Made by a program: the position numbers and the translations under genes. A stretch of 64,000 nucleotides of DNA from Chrysoporthe austroafricana (lineage: Eukaryota; Ascomycota; Sordariomycetes; Diaporthales; Cryphonectriaceae): assembly GCA_001051155.2 (NCBI GenBank), contig JYIP02000002.1:193583-257582 (forward strand). The letters are read 5' to 3'. A model generated the notes under the pieces. It was not told the origin of the DNA. It did no database searches and saw only the letters and a list, made by a program, of their open reading frames with translations. Shown here piece by piece: positions 10,306-22,071 of the stretch (the first letter of the stretch is position 1; each line of letters opens with the position of its first letter).

Positions 10306-12922
10306 CTAGTGCCACAAAGACCTGATCGCTCTCCGATCCTCTTCAGCCCCGGTCTGTCTCCGGCCACCCCACCCCTCGTGGAGTCTATTGAGGATATTCA
10401 GCCAGACCGTGCCAAGGGCGACAATGAAGTACCTGCGTCCAGTGAGTGCATAGGTTTTCTTCGCCGACTCGGCGAGGGCTTCAGCGTTATCATTATGCAA
10501 GCGGTGCGCAATGTCGCTCTGAGAGTACAGCGCTATCATCTCCAGGTAACTCGAGTTCTGCTGCCAAAGCTTTGATGCCGCCTCTCCCGCTTGTTTCCAT
10601 GCAGAAAATGCCGAGCCAAGTAGATCCGGATTTCCCGACACACCTGGCCTTAAACTAAGCAGGGCCAGAACATGCTTGGCCATCGCGAGTCCGGCACAGG
10701 CAACAAAGTAATTTTTCTTATTAGTATTGGAGAGCGGCACCGAACATCTCTCGAACACCCGCTGGTAGTGAAGGTACCTCTGCCTTGCTTCATCTATACA
10801 AAAAATGAGGAGGCGCTCTTGATAGTGAGATGCGTTTGTATGAGTTGTGGCAGGTTCCGAAATATCAAACGCGTTTGCGTTAATAATATCGTAATATTCC
10901 CACAGGGCCTTTGTCAGATATGCGTGTGCATGTGCTAACCCAGAGCGCATTCCATTCGTTGTTGGCCGGGACTCGAGTTCCATTCTCATCAGGTTCAAGG
11001 CCTTGTCGGATTTGTTGATTTCACAAAGGATTTCAGCATACGAAGCACTGAAATCTGGACTCGGACCGATGTCGTTTATACTGGCTATTTCCTCCATGAG
11101 TCTCGCGTAAATCTGCTCGGCTTTTTGAAAGTCGCCTTCGAACCTGTATGCTTTGGCTAGAATCTCCTGCCCACGAATCCAAAACTGACGACCTTTCGTG
11201 GATTGCATTATCTGGAGAGACTGCAGCTGTATTGTCAGCTCCTGCAGCTCCCTGCTTGTGGCACATTTATTGGCGAGGCATTGCATTCGCAAGATAAGGT
11301 TTTCCGCATCGTCTTCTATGATCATCGACAGGGGTACCGGGTCAGTGTTCTGTAAGGTCTGAAGCATGTCGACGCGCAGCTATAGCCTCAGCTTTAGAGG
11401 ACCAGGCCCAATCAGGGCAGCGGTATCCAATATGAGTTTCTTCCAAGGGAGGAGCCCGTAGTATGAGGCGCACATACACGTCTCAACAAGAGCTAACCGC
11501 TGCTCCTGAATAAGTTCTGACAGGATATCATGTTTGAAGCAAAGAAGGCGAGCGAGGACTGGGAGCAGAGACTCTGCTTCTGGGATGCTGTGACTCTTAG
11601 TATGGAAAAAGAAAAAAATAATCAAAATCTGGGGGTTTGTCTAACCTTCGCGATGAGATGTAAGGCCCCCTTGGGAACGCCCGGCAAACAGCAAGCAGAG
11701 CCAGCTTCTTCCACTCCCGGGAGTCTGATACACTGCTATAGAACATAGAGGCTTGCGGATTAACAATGAAGGACCTCTCTAAGTCCTCTAAACCAGATGC
11801 CTCAATTAGGTAACCATTGGTTTTTAGAGATCCTAGTGCTGCATCTCGGCAACTATCATCGCTGAGGAACCTCGGAATCATCGGTACAGTGACCTGGACC
11901 GGTTCGCCTTCTTGATTCCACGTCCAGCTTGCTTGGAAGAAGCATTCCGGAACCCTTGCCCCGGCGAAGTATACAACGCGTAGTAGGTCTTCCGAGTCCT
12001 TGTTTAGAGAAGGCGCATTAGCCGAGACTGGGGTCATGGTGGCGTTGTCGTCGTCGGTAACCATACGAGTCTGGCTAGCCTGTTGTTGTTGGTCGACGAT
12101 GCCACACAGGTATGTGGGTCGCGTTGGCAGATTCTGCATATCTGGCGACAGCCAGAATGGCCCGTCAGTGCCTTGCACCCCCGAGAAGGCGCCAAGTTCT
12201 ACATTGTTAGCAACCTGCCAGATTCCAACAAGATCCAGGTATGTACCTTTTACGAGTTGCAAAACTGAAGGTGCGCTCAAGGTGTGAAAGATCCATTGCT
12301 TAACATCCTCCAACCGTGATCTCTCGCGTAATAACACTTTCACGTTAGTTAGCCAAGTCCTCAGGATGCCTAGGTATTACAGTGAGGGGATATGGCAATT
12401 ACCCTCTGAAGAGTCTTTTGGAAATAAAGGCAGCATATCTGGATATCCTCTGGTTGTTTGGATCCAACGATAGACCTCTGCATGCCTCTCCCGTTTATAA
12501 TTGCCGATCAGCAGGGCTTGTTTGACTTCATAAACAATGCGGTCCAGGAACTCTAGATCTTGTTCGAGTCGGGCTCGAGTAGACGAGATACTCAACACGT
12601 TGAGCTCAAACGGCCCCAGTCTCTCTACCTCTCGTCTGTACTCGTTGTTCTGGTGAACAAACATGGCGAAAGCTCTCAAATGTTGGTATTGAGAGATTTG
12701 TAATCTCTCGTCTTTGCGGAGGACTTCGCATGCCTTCCAAAGCCGTCTATGGAAGCGAGTTCGCCAAGGGTCCAATCCTTCACGGTCGCCCAACGAAGAC
12801 GAAGCCATCGCTGAAGTGGAGTTAGAGGTGAGGCTGCTCCAGGGCGACGGACAGTGCTGCACAACAGCGATATTGTCAAAAGTCGCTACCCGGTATATGA
12901 CCCCGCACGGGATGGGGGGCAT
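10306..12922 (-). pseudogene. STAND/TPR-like gene with one in-frame amber stop
   Basis: Three exons fit: complement 12403-12922, 11646-12336 and 10306-11593. Junctions are canonical and phases agree, giving 833 codons. The only defect is a TAG at 11380-11382, which a C-to-T change from CAG (Gln) would explain. Residues 1-175 are helical and charged. The middle (about 260-420) resembles the winged-helix part of fungal STAND proteins, with a block reading RDAALGSLKTNGYLIE followed by a hydrophobic segment. The last ~340 residues form repeated amphipathic helices like TPRs. No Walker A (GxxxxGKT) is present anywhere, so the NTPase is missing or unrecognisable. ATG 12808 is an alternative start. 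Such proteins usually act in nonself recognition or cell-death signalling. If the stop is real, the TPR half is lost unless translation reads through. Confidence 0.5.
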
Positions 12923-13175
12923 ACCTAGATCCGGTGCTTACGTAAATATCGGCACTATTAAAGTCAATCTCATCAAGCGGCTATTAACTATAACGGCTGA
13001 GCTTAGATGATCAATGTAGCCTCTGAATGTCTCTATGGGAGAATTGGTAGTTATTGGCTTTTCTTTTTTGTTTCTTTTTTTTTTCTGAGTTATCTGGTAG
13101 ACCCGGAGGCCACTGTCGTTACTGTGTAGCCAGCGTGCACCGTAACGTTTCCTTTGCGAGATCATTGATACCTGA

Positions 13176-13200
13176 GTACCTAGGTACCTAGGTACCTAAG
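13176..13200. repeat. Palindromic CCTAGGTA array, copy 2
   Basis: Three tandem units of the self-complementary tacctagg/ggtaccta motif, about 3.0 kb from copy 1 and just beyond the start of the STAND-like gene. Self-complementary arrays like this can form hairpins and are common size-variable loci in fungal intergenic DNA. Confidence 0.7.
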
Positions 13201-13383
13201 TATCTACTGAAGTATCACGACTATAATCCATTTGTCCCGCGGTTTGTGCCTGACGCAGGGCGAAGCTCAATAAAGAGCGACTCTACCTACATTTTCTTAT
13301 ATTTGAGATATTCAGACCTGTTGTATTTGTTTTCTTTACAATAAACTTCTGGTAAATACGTACATCGGGGGGCCATCGAGATA

Positions 13384-14066
13384 TTACGGCCTGAAGCTGG
13401 TAGTTTGGAGGGAGATGTTAAAAATTGCGAGCAAGGAGTCGACGTCCATTCTGTCCACAGTGGCCGTATCGAATACGAGAGCTGTCTCCAAAGCGCCGTA
13501 CCCCTCGGCACAACTCAATTCGATACGAAGATCCGGCACATGCATATCCGCAGCGCTAAGCTAGCCCAGAAGGGTCATCTTGAACATACTTTGCAGAATC
13601 AAGTATCTAGTCAAACTGCCTTGCAGGCCGCTATCTATGCCAGGCTTCTCCTTAGAGAGCTCTACCGTACTCTGCTCCAAGGGTTGGTGGACTAGACCGA
13701 GCGTTCTTGTGAGGATAAGGGTACTTGTTCTGCGCAGTGGTCGTGATTCCATCAAGTCCTGGGACTCGAGATCAGACGTGAGTGCCCAACGAGCCCGAGT
13801 GGGATCTTGATATACTCCCATACATGAGGTTGCCTGCATTGGTGACAAACTGATCTTTATTAGTTCAATTTGCCTGTTAGGGTATATTGAAACTCACCTT
13901 TAGCGTGAGATGATAATCTTCTCGTTGTTTCCAAGGCCCAGCTTACAGCGGCCGCACCTGCGTGGCATATAGAATCTTCGTATATTGGACTAGTATAGGT
14001 ACAACAGCAGAGAGTAGGCATGATGTAAAAGAAGAAAAAAACAAGACAGGTTGAGCAGGGGGTCAC
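13384..14066 (-). other. Possible gene relic, unrecognised
   Basis: Minus-strand fragments here look protein-like but do not join into a gene. A 53-codon frame at 13384-13545 has alternating hydrophobic residues (VPDLRIELSC, ETALVFDTATVDRM). A piece around 13861-14000 ends at a good donor (AAAG|GTGAGT) with an acceptor about 45 bases downstream, after which the frame closes within 30 codons. I cannot name a family. The first fragment loosely recalls the end of a condensation or acyltransferase domain, but this is weak. Confidence 0.2.
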
Positions 14067-15073
14067 TACCTAAGATAGAGAAGAGAATACACACTCGATG
14101 GAAGGGGAGCAGCCTCGGGGTGGTAACGACACTGTAAGGTTGATGTCGTTCAGCCAGCGAAAGGCGGTGAGGGCGAGATCACAGCAGAAAAAAAGATATT
14201 GCTTGGTCGTGCCTCGTACAACTAGTATTATCGATGCTGATGGAAGACAGTGACCAGTATAATTGCCGTAGAAGACTTTCTATAGCACTCTTAACGCCTG
14301 TTACGCAGAGTAAGACGTATCGTCCAGTCCAGCCTTCGCGTATCACACCTGCACGGACGCGCGGGCGCTCGGCATCAACATCTGGTTTGTACACCTAGCT
14401 GCCGAACGCGATCTCCCTCCAGTCGAGCCCCTACCCCTTTTCGGAGTAGAAGAGGAGCAGGGGAAGAGGAGGGGGATAAGGAGGGGAGGTAAACCCGCGT
14501 CATCAGCCGACCATGTCGAGGTTCCTGCCGAATACCAGCCTCCGCCGCCACCTGTTGGTTGAAGGGCCCCGCTGCAGCAGCCTGGCTCCGCGCCGCTCAC
14601 GTGGCCAGCGGGTAGAGTCAAACTATATAAGATGGCTCCGTTTCCCTCTTGTCCCAGAATTCAATTTCTGTTCCTCTTCCTTCCTTACCCAAATACTGAA
14701 GACAAATCTAGCCTTAACCTCTTGATTTTGGGGCCCTTCATACGTCTCCTTCCAATATGCCTTTGATCTCTTTCTCGCCGCAATCAACCATCATGGCAGA
14801 ATCAACGACAGCAGACGATGACTCTCCATCCAGGTCCCCTGAGACGGAACCGCTTTTATTGCGATGCGGAAGCTATCCGACGATCCTCAGAGATCATGTG
14901 GGAGTTTGTATTTTCGAACTTTGTGGCTGTGTCAGTATTTCAGCACCCGACTTGACCTTGTACGGATCACTAATAGTCCGGATTAGGTACTAGGAGACTG
15001 CTGTAGGAGGCAGGGTGTGACCGAGTGTTCTATATTAAGGAGTTTGGCACAGCCCTAAACCATTCCTTTGATC
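14067..15073. other. Region without a supported gene
   Basis: A TATA-like element (ctatataaga, about 14623-14632) and a CT-rich stretch precede an ATG at 14757. The 78-codon frame there begins with a Ser/Asp/Glu-rich segment including ETEPLLLR, as seen at the N-terminus of many fungal MFS transporters, but it ends at 14993 with no transporter body following. It may be a truncated remnant; I do not call it a gene. Confidence 0.3.
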
Positions 15074-15340
15074 TCACTGAAAGCTCACTATTTCCGATTC
15101 ACCAACAACTTCACCAGACGAGATGATGTTCTGCGTAGCTTCCTGGACAGAATTGCCTTCCCTAGACCCTGATGCTGCCGACTGATTATTCCCATTAGTT
15201 CCGTTCACAGGACCGTTCCTGCTAGTTCCCGCGGTCAAAAAGCCCGCGGTAGACGACCCCGTGGTAGATGACCCGGTAGTAAAAGATGCAGTATCGGCCA
15301 CAGACCGGTCTCCATTGACATCGTTCTGATTAGCCGACAT
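15074..15340 (-). CDS. Small Ser/Thr/Asn/Gly-rich hypothetical protein, 88 aa
   Basis: ATG at 15340, stop at 15074. The product begins MSANQNDVNGDRS and is made largely of Ser, Thr, Gly and Asn, with a short repeated TTGSSTTGSSTAG segment. It is hydrophilic with no signal peptide or membrane helix. A TATA-like stretch (gatataaatag, about 15669-15679) lies 330 bases upstream on the plus strand and is not clearly related. A gtgagc donor near the 3' end could extend the protein by splicing. No family is recognised. It could be a genuine short disordered protein or a chance ORF. Confidence 0.35.
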   Translation of the reverse strand: MSANQNDVNGDRSVADTASFTTGSSTTGSSTAGFLTAGTSRNGPVNGTNGNNQSAASGSREGNSVQEATQNIISSGEVVGESEIVSFQ

Positions 15341-16950
15341 GGTAGATGAAGGGTGCTGAGATGTAATTGCTTTAGACTTGTTAACAAGTGCTTCTACCTA
15401 GGTGGAATGTATGCAGGAGATTATCTGTGTACTGACTAGATTTTGTGGAGGATATGTCCTTCTGGCAGCGTCCGTTACACAGAGAGCAGTAGAAGGGGTG
15501 TTAAAAGCCAATGTCTTCGTGGCAACCACAGTAGCATAGACACATAGACCTCATGGCTGAGTATTTGAAGGAGGGGGGATGGGTCTTTATACCAGCTAGC
15601 AGATAGAATCACTTAGAGAGAATGTACTGCACATGAGGTCTGTTGCTTCAGCTTCAACGAGACAGGATAGATATAAATAGTCGTAAGGGGACATTGGCTT
15701 CGGCAGCGCCGCACGATACATTTCAGCACACCCACAAGAGAGCAGGGGAAGGTGCTTCCCGCTAGAGTATGTGGTCGAGCCAACAGGGTGCTACCTTAAG
15801 CTCCCAGGACATGGGCAAACGAACGATCCTTGGGAATATTGTATTTTCCCGCTTATTACTATCTCTATCTTTCCTACATATTGGGCAGAAGCCCTTGTCA
15901 AGTTCTCTGGAATGAGCAACCAGAGGACTTGCAGGGTTGTGCTCACATCTTCAACCCATTCCCATCGACTCCCACCTTGCATGTTAGGCTGTGAGCTCTG
16001 CTGCCTCGGTTCCCACTTTTTCATATTCTGAAAACTTTAATCCTGTTCTGTGCAACCTGGACGAGGTCTTAGTTGGAGAAGACAGGTCTTTGTTCAAGAT
16101 CAGCGGCCTTCATCACAATAATCACTGATCTTTTCTCCCAGAAGGCAATGGAAGTGTTCATCCACCGCCAGGCCCTTGGTCTGCCTTGGTTGAAATACCA
16201 ATTGCCTGAACTCTTGGATGTATGGAAGGAAATTGCGCGAGGATGAAACATCGACCTACCGCCGGACCACCAGCGGACGATGGTTGAAGGCCTCAAGTCC
16301 CACACCCTGTCTGCCTAACCCCTGTTGCCGAAGAGAGAAGTCGACCGTCGATGCACTGATTTCTCAACAGGCCATGTGTAGGGCCCAGTCGAAAGCCCCA
16401 TTGCCTTGCTCATTTTCCCACTCGGTTGCGACGGTGGACTAACTTCCGAGAGGCTCTTCTCTGTCGGAACCACTAAGCTTGGGGAACCGATATTCGCAGA
16501 GGCTGCTCCCTATACTCTCTCTCAGGTCCTGATAGATCTTTGTTACACGTACTTTGGCATTATATCAGGGGTAGCACATCTGGGATTTGTTGATACGATA
16601 TAATATTAAAGCGAAGATACAAAGCCGACCAAAAGAAACCGTATCGAGCAATGTTGTCAACTGAATTAGCGTTATCGATAAGCGAGATCTTCCCGCTGGC
16701 TGATGCTTCATGACTAATCAAACGCTAGCCTGTGAGGTCACTGGAATAGGCACCCGGGCCAACGACGCAACGAAGCTGTCTAACCTCGCCTCCATTCATC
16801 CTTGACCATAAGCAATACCTCATTGCAATAATCTCCTCACCACGCCCAGCACGCGCTCCTCATCACTACGTCATCGTCTGCTTTTTCCTACTTTCCTCCC
16901 GGTCCGCACACATCACTATTCTCCCCCAGCCGTGAGACGTCGCCTCCACC
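15341..16950. other. Intergenic, with a short plus-strand relic near 16.1-16.6 kb
   Basis: A plus-strand frame around 16150-16320 reads as a plausible amphipathic protein fragment interrupted by a TGA that would be CGA (Arg) before a C-to-T change. A second open piece runs from 16406 to 16603. They do not join and I recognise no family. The last 300 bases are the promoter and 5' leader of RPT5, with a CT-rich run before the ATG at 16951. Confidence 0.3.
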
Positions 16951-18591
16951 ATGTCGACCCTCGAGGAGCTCGATGACCTCGATCGCCAGGGCCGCGACGA
17001 CAAGGACAAGAAGGACGACAGAGATGACGCCGGCAGGGGCGGCGGCAAGGCCCAGGGTGACGGCGATGCCGAGATGAAGGATGCTGCCGAGGAGGAGAAC
17101 GACCTGGTCGACGACGAGATTCTACAGCTCAGCACCCAGGACATACTGAACCGCAGGCGGCTACTCGACAACGATGCCAGGATCATGAAGTCCGAGTACC
17201 AGCGCCTGCTGCACGAGAAGGCGACCATGAACGAGAAGATCAAGGAGAACCGCGAGAAGATCCAGAACAACCGGTCCGTCCCCTCCCCTCCCCCTCCGGC
17301 GGTGGCTTAGTAGCTGCCTTCCGCCTGCTGACACCACGCGCCTCTCTACAGACAGCTACCTTACCTCGTCGGCAACGTCGTCGAGCTGCTCGACCTCGAC
17401 CCCACCGCCGAGTCGTCAGAGGAAGGGGCCAACATCGACCTGGATGCGACGCGGGTGGGCAAGTCCGCCGTCATCAAGACCTCCACGAGGCAGACCATCT
17501 TCCTGCCGCTTATCGGTCTGGTCGACCCTGAGAACCTGAAGCCTGGCGACCTCATCGGTGTCAACAAGGACTCCTACCTGATCCTCGACACCCTGCCTGC
17601 CGAATACGACTCCCGCGTCAAGGCCATGGAGGTCGACGAGAAGCCGACGGAGAAGTACAGCGACGTCGGTGGACTGGACAAGCAGATCGAGGAGCTGGTC
17701 GAGGCCATCGTGTGGCCCATGAAGGAGGCCGATCGCTTCAAGAAGATCGGCATCAAGGCACCCAAGGGTATGTGACTACTGGCGGACGGGTGCCCCTACG
17801 GGTGCCTCTCGCTCTACTCTGTGGCCCGTGGCTAATGCTATCGTGTTCAGGCGCTCTGATGTACGGCCCCCCCGGCACCGGCAAGACGCTGCTGGCCAGG
17901 GCGTGCGCTGCCCAGACCGACGCCACCTTCCTCAAGCTTGCCGGCCCCCAGCTCGTGCAGATGTTCATTGGTGACGGCGCGAAGTTGGTACGGGACTGCT
18001 TCGCCCTGGCAAAAGAGAAGGCGCCCTCCATCATCTTCATCGACGAGCTCGACGCCGTGGGCACCAAGCGGTTCGACTCCGAGAAGTCTGGCGACCGCGA
18101 GGTCCAGCGGACCATGTTGGAGCTCCTCAACCAGCTGGACGGCTTCGCATCCGACGACCGCATCAAGGTGCTTGCGGCCACCAACCGTGTCGACGTGCTC
18201 GACCCTGCCCTGCTCCGGTCGGGTCGTCTCGACCGCAAGATCGAGTTCCCCCTGCCCAACGAGGAGGCGCGCGCCCAGATCCTCAAGATCCACAGCCGCA
18301 AGATGAAGGTCGACCCGAACACCAACTGGGGCGAGCTGGCACGCAGCACGGATGAGTTTGGAGGGGCCATGCTGAAGGCGGTGTGTGTCGAGGCGGGCAT
18401 GATAGCGTTGCGAATGGGCAAGAACAAGATCAGCCACGAGCATTACGTGGACGCCATCGCCGAGGTGCAGTCCAAGAAGAAGGAGGTGAGTAGACCGACA
18501 TCCCGGCCTCGTGTCCCTCGAGCCACTGGAGGCTGCCGCAGGGCCCTCTCCGCTGACACTTTCGCCACAGACGGTCAACTTCTACGCCTGA
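16951..18591 (+). CDS. RPT5: 26S proteasome regulatory ATPase Rpt5 (subunit 6A)
   Basis: Four exons: 16951-17273, 17352-17767, 17851-18485 and 18571-18591, giving 464 aa. All introns are GT-AG with consistent phase. The protein is one of six AAA ATPases of the 19S base that unfold substrates and open the 20S gate. In order it has a charged Asp/Lys/Glu-rich N-terminus, a coiled coil (about 60-108), the OB-fold region (about 110-220), Walker A GPPGTGKT (about 251-258), Walker B IIFIDELD (about 306-313) and a second region of homology [10 protein letters not shown] with arginine fingers. The last exon is only seven codons including the stop. It supplies the C-terminal FYA, which is the HbYX motif that docks Rpt5 into a 20S alpha-ring pocket. 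Length and motifs are normal for the family. The three internal introns were placed by restoring the conserved reading; no defect is seen. Confidence 0.97.
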
Positions 18592-21500
18592 TCGACAGTC
18601 CGGCGATTACGAAGCTCCCGGCTTCTTGTGACAGGGTTTACGGTCGGCTGGTGGCGAAGGTCTCTGGTGCGGTGCTAAAGGATGCCAAAAAGGCGGTTGA
18701 TAGAAATCCGCATGAGCATAGATGGGCTTGGGCAGCATCTGTACGATTACAATATGAATTCCCACTGACCTTGCCTGACCAATGGCGAGCCTGGCATCCC
18801 AGCCCCGACTGCTGACGGCGACGCACACCGACCCTTGCATACCTAGCGCTTGCTCACCGGCCCTAATCGTACACGATGTTGCGCCGGAGGAGGGCAGCTG
18901 CATGGCCGTTCTCTGGTTCAGCTAATTTCCCTCTGCGCTGTAGTCCTCCAGGCTGCCTCACACCAGGACGGCGCGCCCGCGAATCGTAGGAGTAGTTCAT
19001 CGCCCCTCCGCTGCCAGCCTGGGAAGAGGGGTGTTATCACGGTGGCAATCGGCTTGCGGCCAGCAACGAACGCAGCAAGGCCACGTTCCCCTCTGCGGCC
19101 GACTGGCTGCGTCACGCCCGGCTGGTTGGCCGGTTGGCTGGCGCCGGCGCTGGAGGTAGCGACAAGGCCCAGCCCACCGCCTTGGAACCAGGCCCTGCAA
19201 GAAACGGGAAATGAACAAGGACGTCGGCCATGTCGTCACGGGGGTCGCCATCCGCATGGGGACGAAAAGATTCGCCCTCACCAATCCGGGCCGCCGACAA
19301 GGTTACCGTACGGGGCAAGGGATCTGCACGCCGTCCGAACGCTTTGGGAGAGCTGCCGTTGCAGAGCGACGTGGCTGCGCGTGTGGGTGCCATGCCACCT
19401 GCTGTAGTAGCGGTGGCTTGAGGGCGATGCGGCGGTGCGCATCGCTGCAACGCTCGACGCTGCGGGCGGTGGCGGGACTATCAAAGAGGTCGCGGGCTAG
19501 CTGGTTTGGGGCTCACCGGTGTGCCCAGCCGCCCATAGGACGACTCGATCGGGGAGAAGACAGCAGCAGGCTGGCCGTAACCTGACAAGCACGCCGCCGC
19601 GAGTTGGAGCGTATGCCCGGCCCTTTTCCGTGTGAGGACGCACGACGCAGGCCCTGCAGATGTACGGATGTGATCCTATACCTTGTTGTCTTGCCCTCTA
19701 CGGAATGCCGTGCAGGAGGCACGAAGCACTTGACAGCCACATATCCCACGAACGGCTCCACATCGGGGAAGATCATTCCGAGGTGCTCTCGCCCAGCCCG
19801 CCTACAGTTCCCCGGGCGTGCCAGGTCAGTGCTGCGTACGGGATATGGACCCGGGCTGCGGTGCAGTGGAGTGGTGGAAGCACAAGGGCCACCACACTCA
19901 CTGGCGTGACTGGCACACTGGGTACGTGACGTGGGATAGGAAAACCGCCGCCGCCCTGATCCACCGGCACTAGACAGGGCCTCGCATTAACATGTGGGCA
20001 GGTCCAATTCCAGGACCTGAGGGCGATCCTCGCCGTGTCCGCGCCATGGCCGACGTGAGATGAGGAGACGATCCCCATACCGAGGCGCCCGGGCGGCAAA
20101 TGAAGGTGGAAGATGCCGACGCCGATCGCCGTCTCGACCTTTTTTTTTTTAAACCCATACTATAGCACTTAAGCTTGGGTTATAGCTGGGCCGGGGGGGA
20201 GGCAGAGTCGATAGCTCAGATAGCCAAGTGTATCTAGCAGCCCTGACAGGTGAGACAGGATTTGGCCCCATGCAGATGACGGTTAGCCTCATAATATGTG
20301 CTCTGTTATAGTCCTCCTGCAGCGCCTTTCCGCCAAGGTCGAAGGTGCCTGTTCGATGGTTCGGTGGCGTACACACCGTCATGAAAATCCCACAACTGGG
20401 GTCCATAGTAGTATTGTCTGACCCAGAGTGCCTGAGTGGCCCTCTCGACAGAGGCCGCCTTCCGGGTACCTGGGTAGGCAGACGATCTAGGTCTCTCCGT
20501 CTTACGACCTGGGTACGGGCCGCACGGTGGCACTGGAGGTTATATAAACTTCGTGCGTGCGTCGGAAACTTAAAAGAAGGAAAATAGGAATCGGCCGTTG
20601 AGCCCTGGGGCCGGATTCGCCACGTTCGGCCACACCTGCACACGTACTGTAAGGCGGCACTGGGTGGGGCCCTCGATCGTCAGGTTTCCTGAGTACCCAC
20701 GTACCGTACCTCAGCGCATATGAGCATCATTTCTGCCCATGACGGCGAGAACCAAAGAACAGCACCGTGCTGGGCAGGCCGCTCGGCCGAGAGGCGACGA
20801 TCATCAGGGGCAGCACTCGCGCTATGCCCAATCTTCCTCCTCTCCTGGCATGGACAATCTCGGCCCTTGGCATGGCTCTCTACTGGCTATGAGGTGTCTC
20901 TTTGCGCAAGCTTCTACGAGAAGTCCTTCTCTCATGTGACATAATTAGCGGATACATGGCCACCTGGGTACGGCGCATTGCTGGTCCATGTGCCTGATGA
21001 ATTCATTATCTTGTGCAGAGCCTCTGAAGAGGCTTTTTTGCCTTGTCTAGCACGACAACGTCCGAAGATAAAACTTGTGCCGTCATCTTTCTCCCTTGTT
21101 ACTCTAGAGGTGCTAAAGTCCGATCGTACATGATATGTGGACGTCGTTGACACCCGAGGCCTCACCATCAGGCGTGTCAGCTACAACGGAGCTGAGTATG
21201 CTATGTAAGTCATTATGCATAACCACCTGCATGGCATTTATGTATAGGACCCCTGGATGCCCGTGAGGCCCAAGTCCGCAAAGAAGTTCTAGTAGTGTGC
21301 GTGCGACCATCCTTACCGCTTTTTGACATATACCGACAACCTTTTAAACCTTTTCAGGTTGAGCTACTCCAGCGCGTGGGCGCGCAGTGGAGCAAGGTGG
21401 CACGCCGTACGCCGCCGTCCAACTGCAATCTTTCCAAACAGGCTTGACGATCGTCTCCGTCCTTGTCAGGGCCCGACCACACCACGCCTCGAGCGTCAAT

Positions 21501-22071
21501 CCGTACATCTCGACGAACTAGCTCGACAAGGCCCAAATTAGCTGCCTGGGCGTTGAGCGCTCCCCTCACCCCGGCCTGGGTGACCCCCAGTCCCCAGTAA
21601 CCGTTATTTTGTCAAGTGATCGTCGACGATCCAGCCGAATTCTAGACTCCCATCTCCAGAGCCTGGGGCTCATTGGACAATGGCACGAAGTGCTTTGTCG
21701 TCGTTTTACTAGCCTTACGTGGCGGTGCTTGATGGTAGTATCTGATAGCCTGGTTGACTCCTGGTCGATGACGATCCTAGGTGTATTCGGTGTTAGTCTG
21801 CAGTCAGGCTGGTCAACGACGAGTCCTTCTATCTAGTTGATAGAATTGGATGACGACAGCCTGATTTATTGTAGTACAACGCTCACTGAGGGAGCCTGGG
21901 CAGCTCTGGATACAAATAGTAGGTAGTCCTCTCTCTTCGTCCGGTGAGGATATCCGAACTCGTCTCATCGCAACAAGTACATACACAAATACCCATCCTC
22001 TACTCCCTTCGTTCACTATCACATCACACAGAACGCCTGAACGGCCTCGAAGTGCACACACACAAAACAAG
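18592..22071. other. 3.5 kb gene-poor interval
   Basis: The left part (18.6-20.1 kb) is GC-rich, so both strands carry spurious frames of up to 185 codons that overlap each other in several phases with no motif, intron logic or codon bias shared with nearby genes. A short T run is at 20140-20150. The right part (20.1-22.0 kb) has only short frames. The last 300 bases are the hydrophobin promoter. Confidence 0.45.

Noticed and set aside
14757..14993. MFS transporter gene
   Set aside because: Only a possible N-terminal tail (ETEPLLLR) is present; no membrane helices follow within reach.
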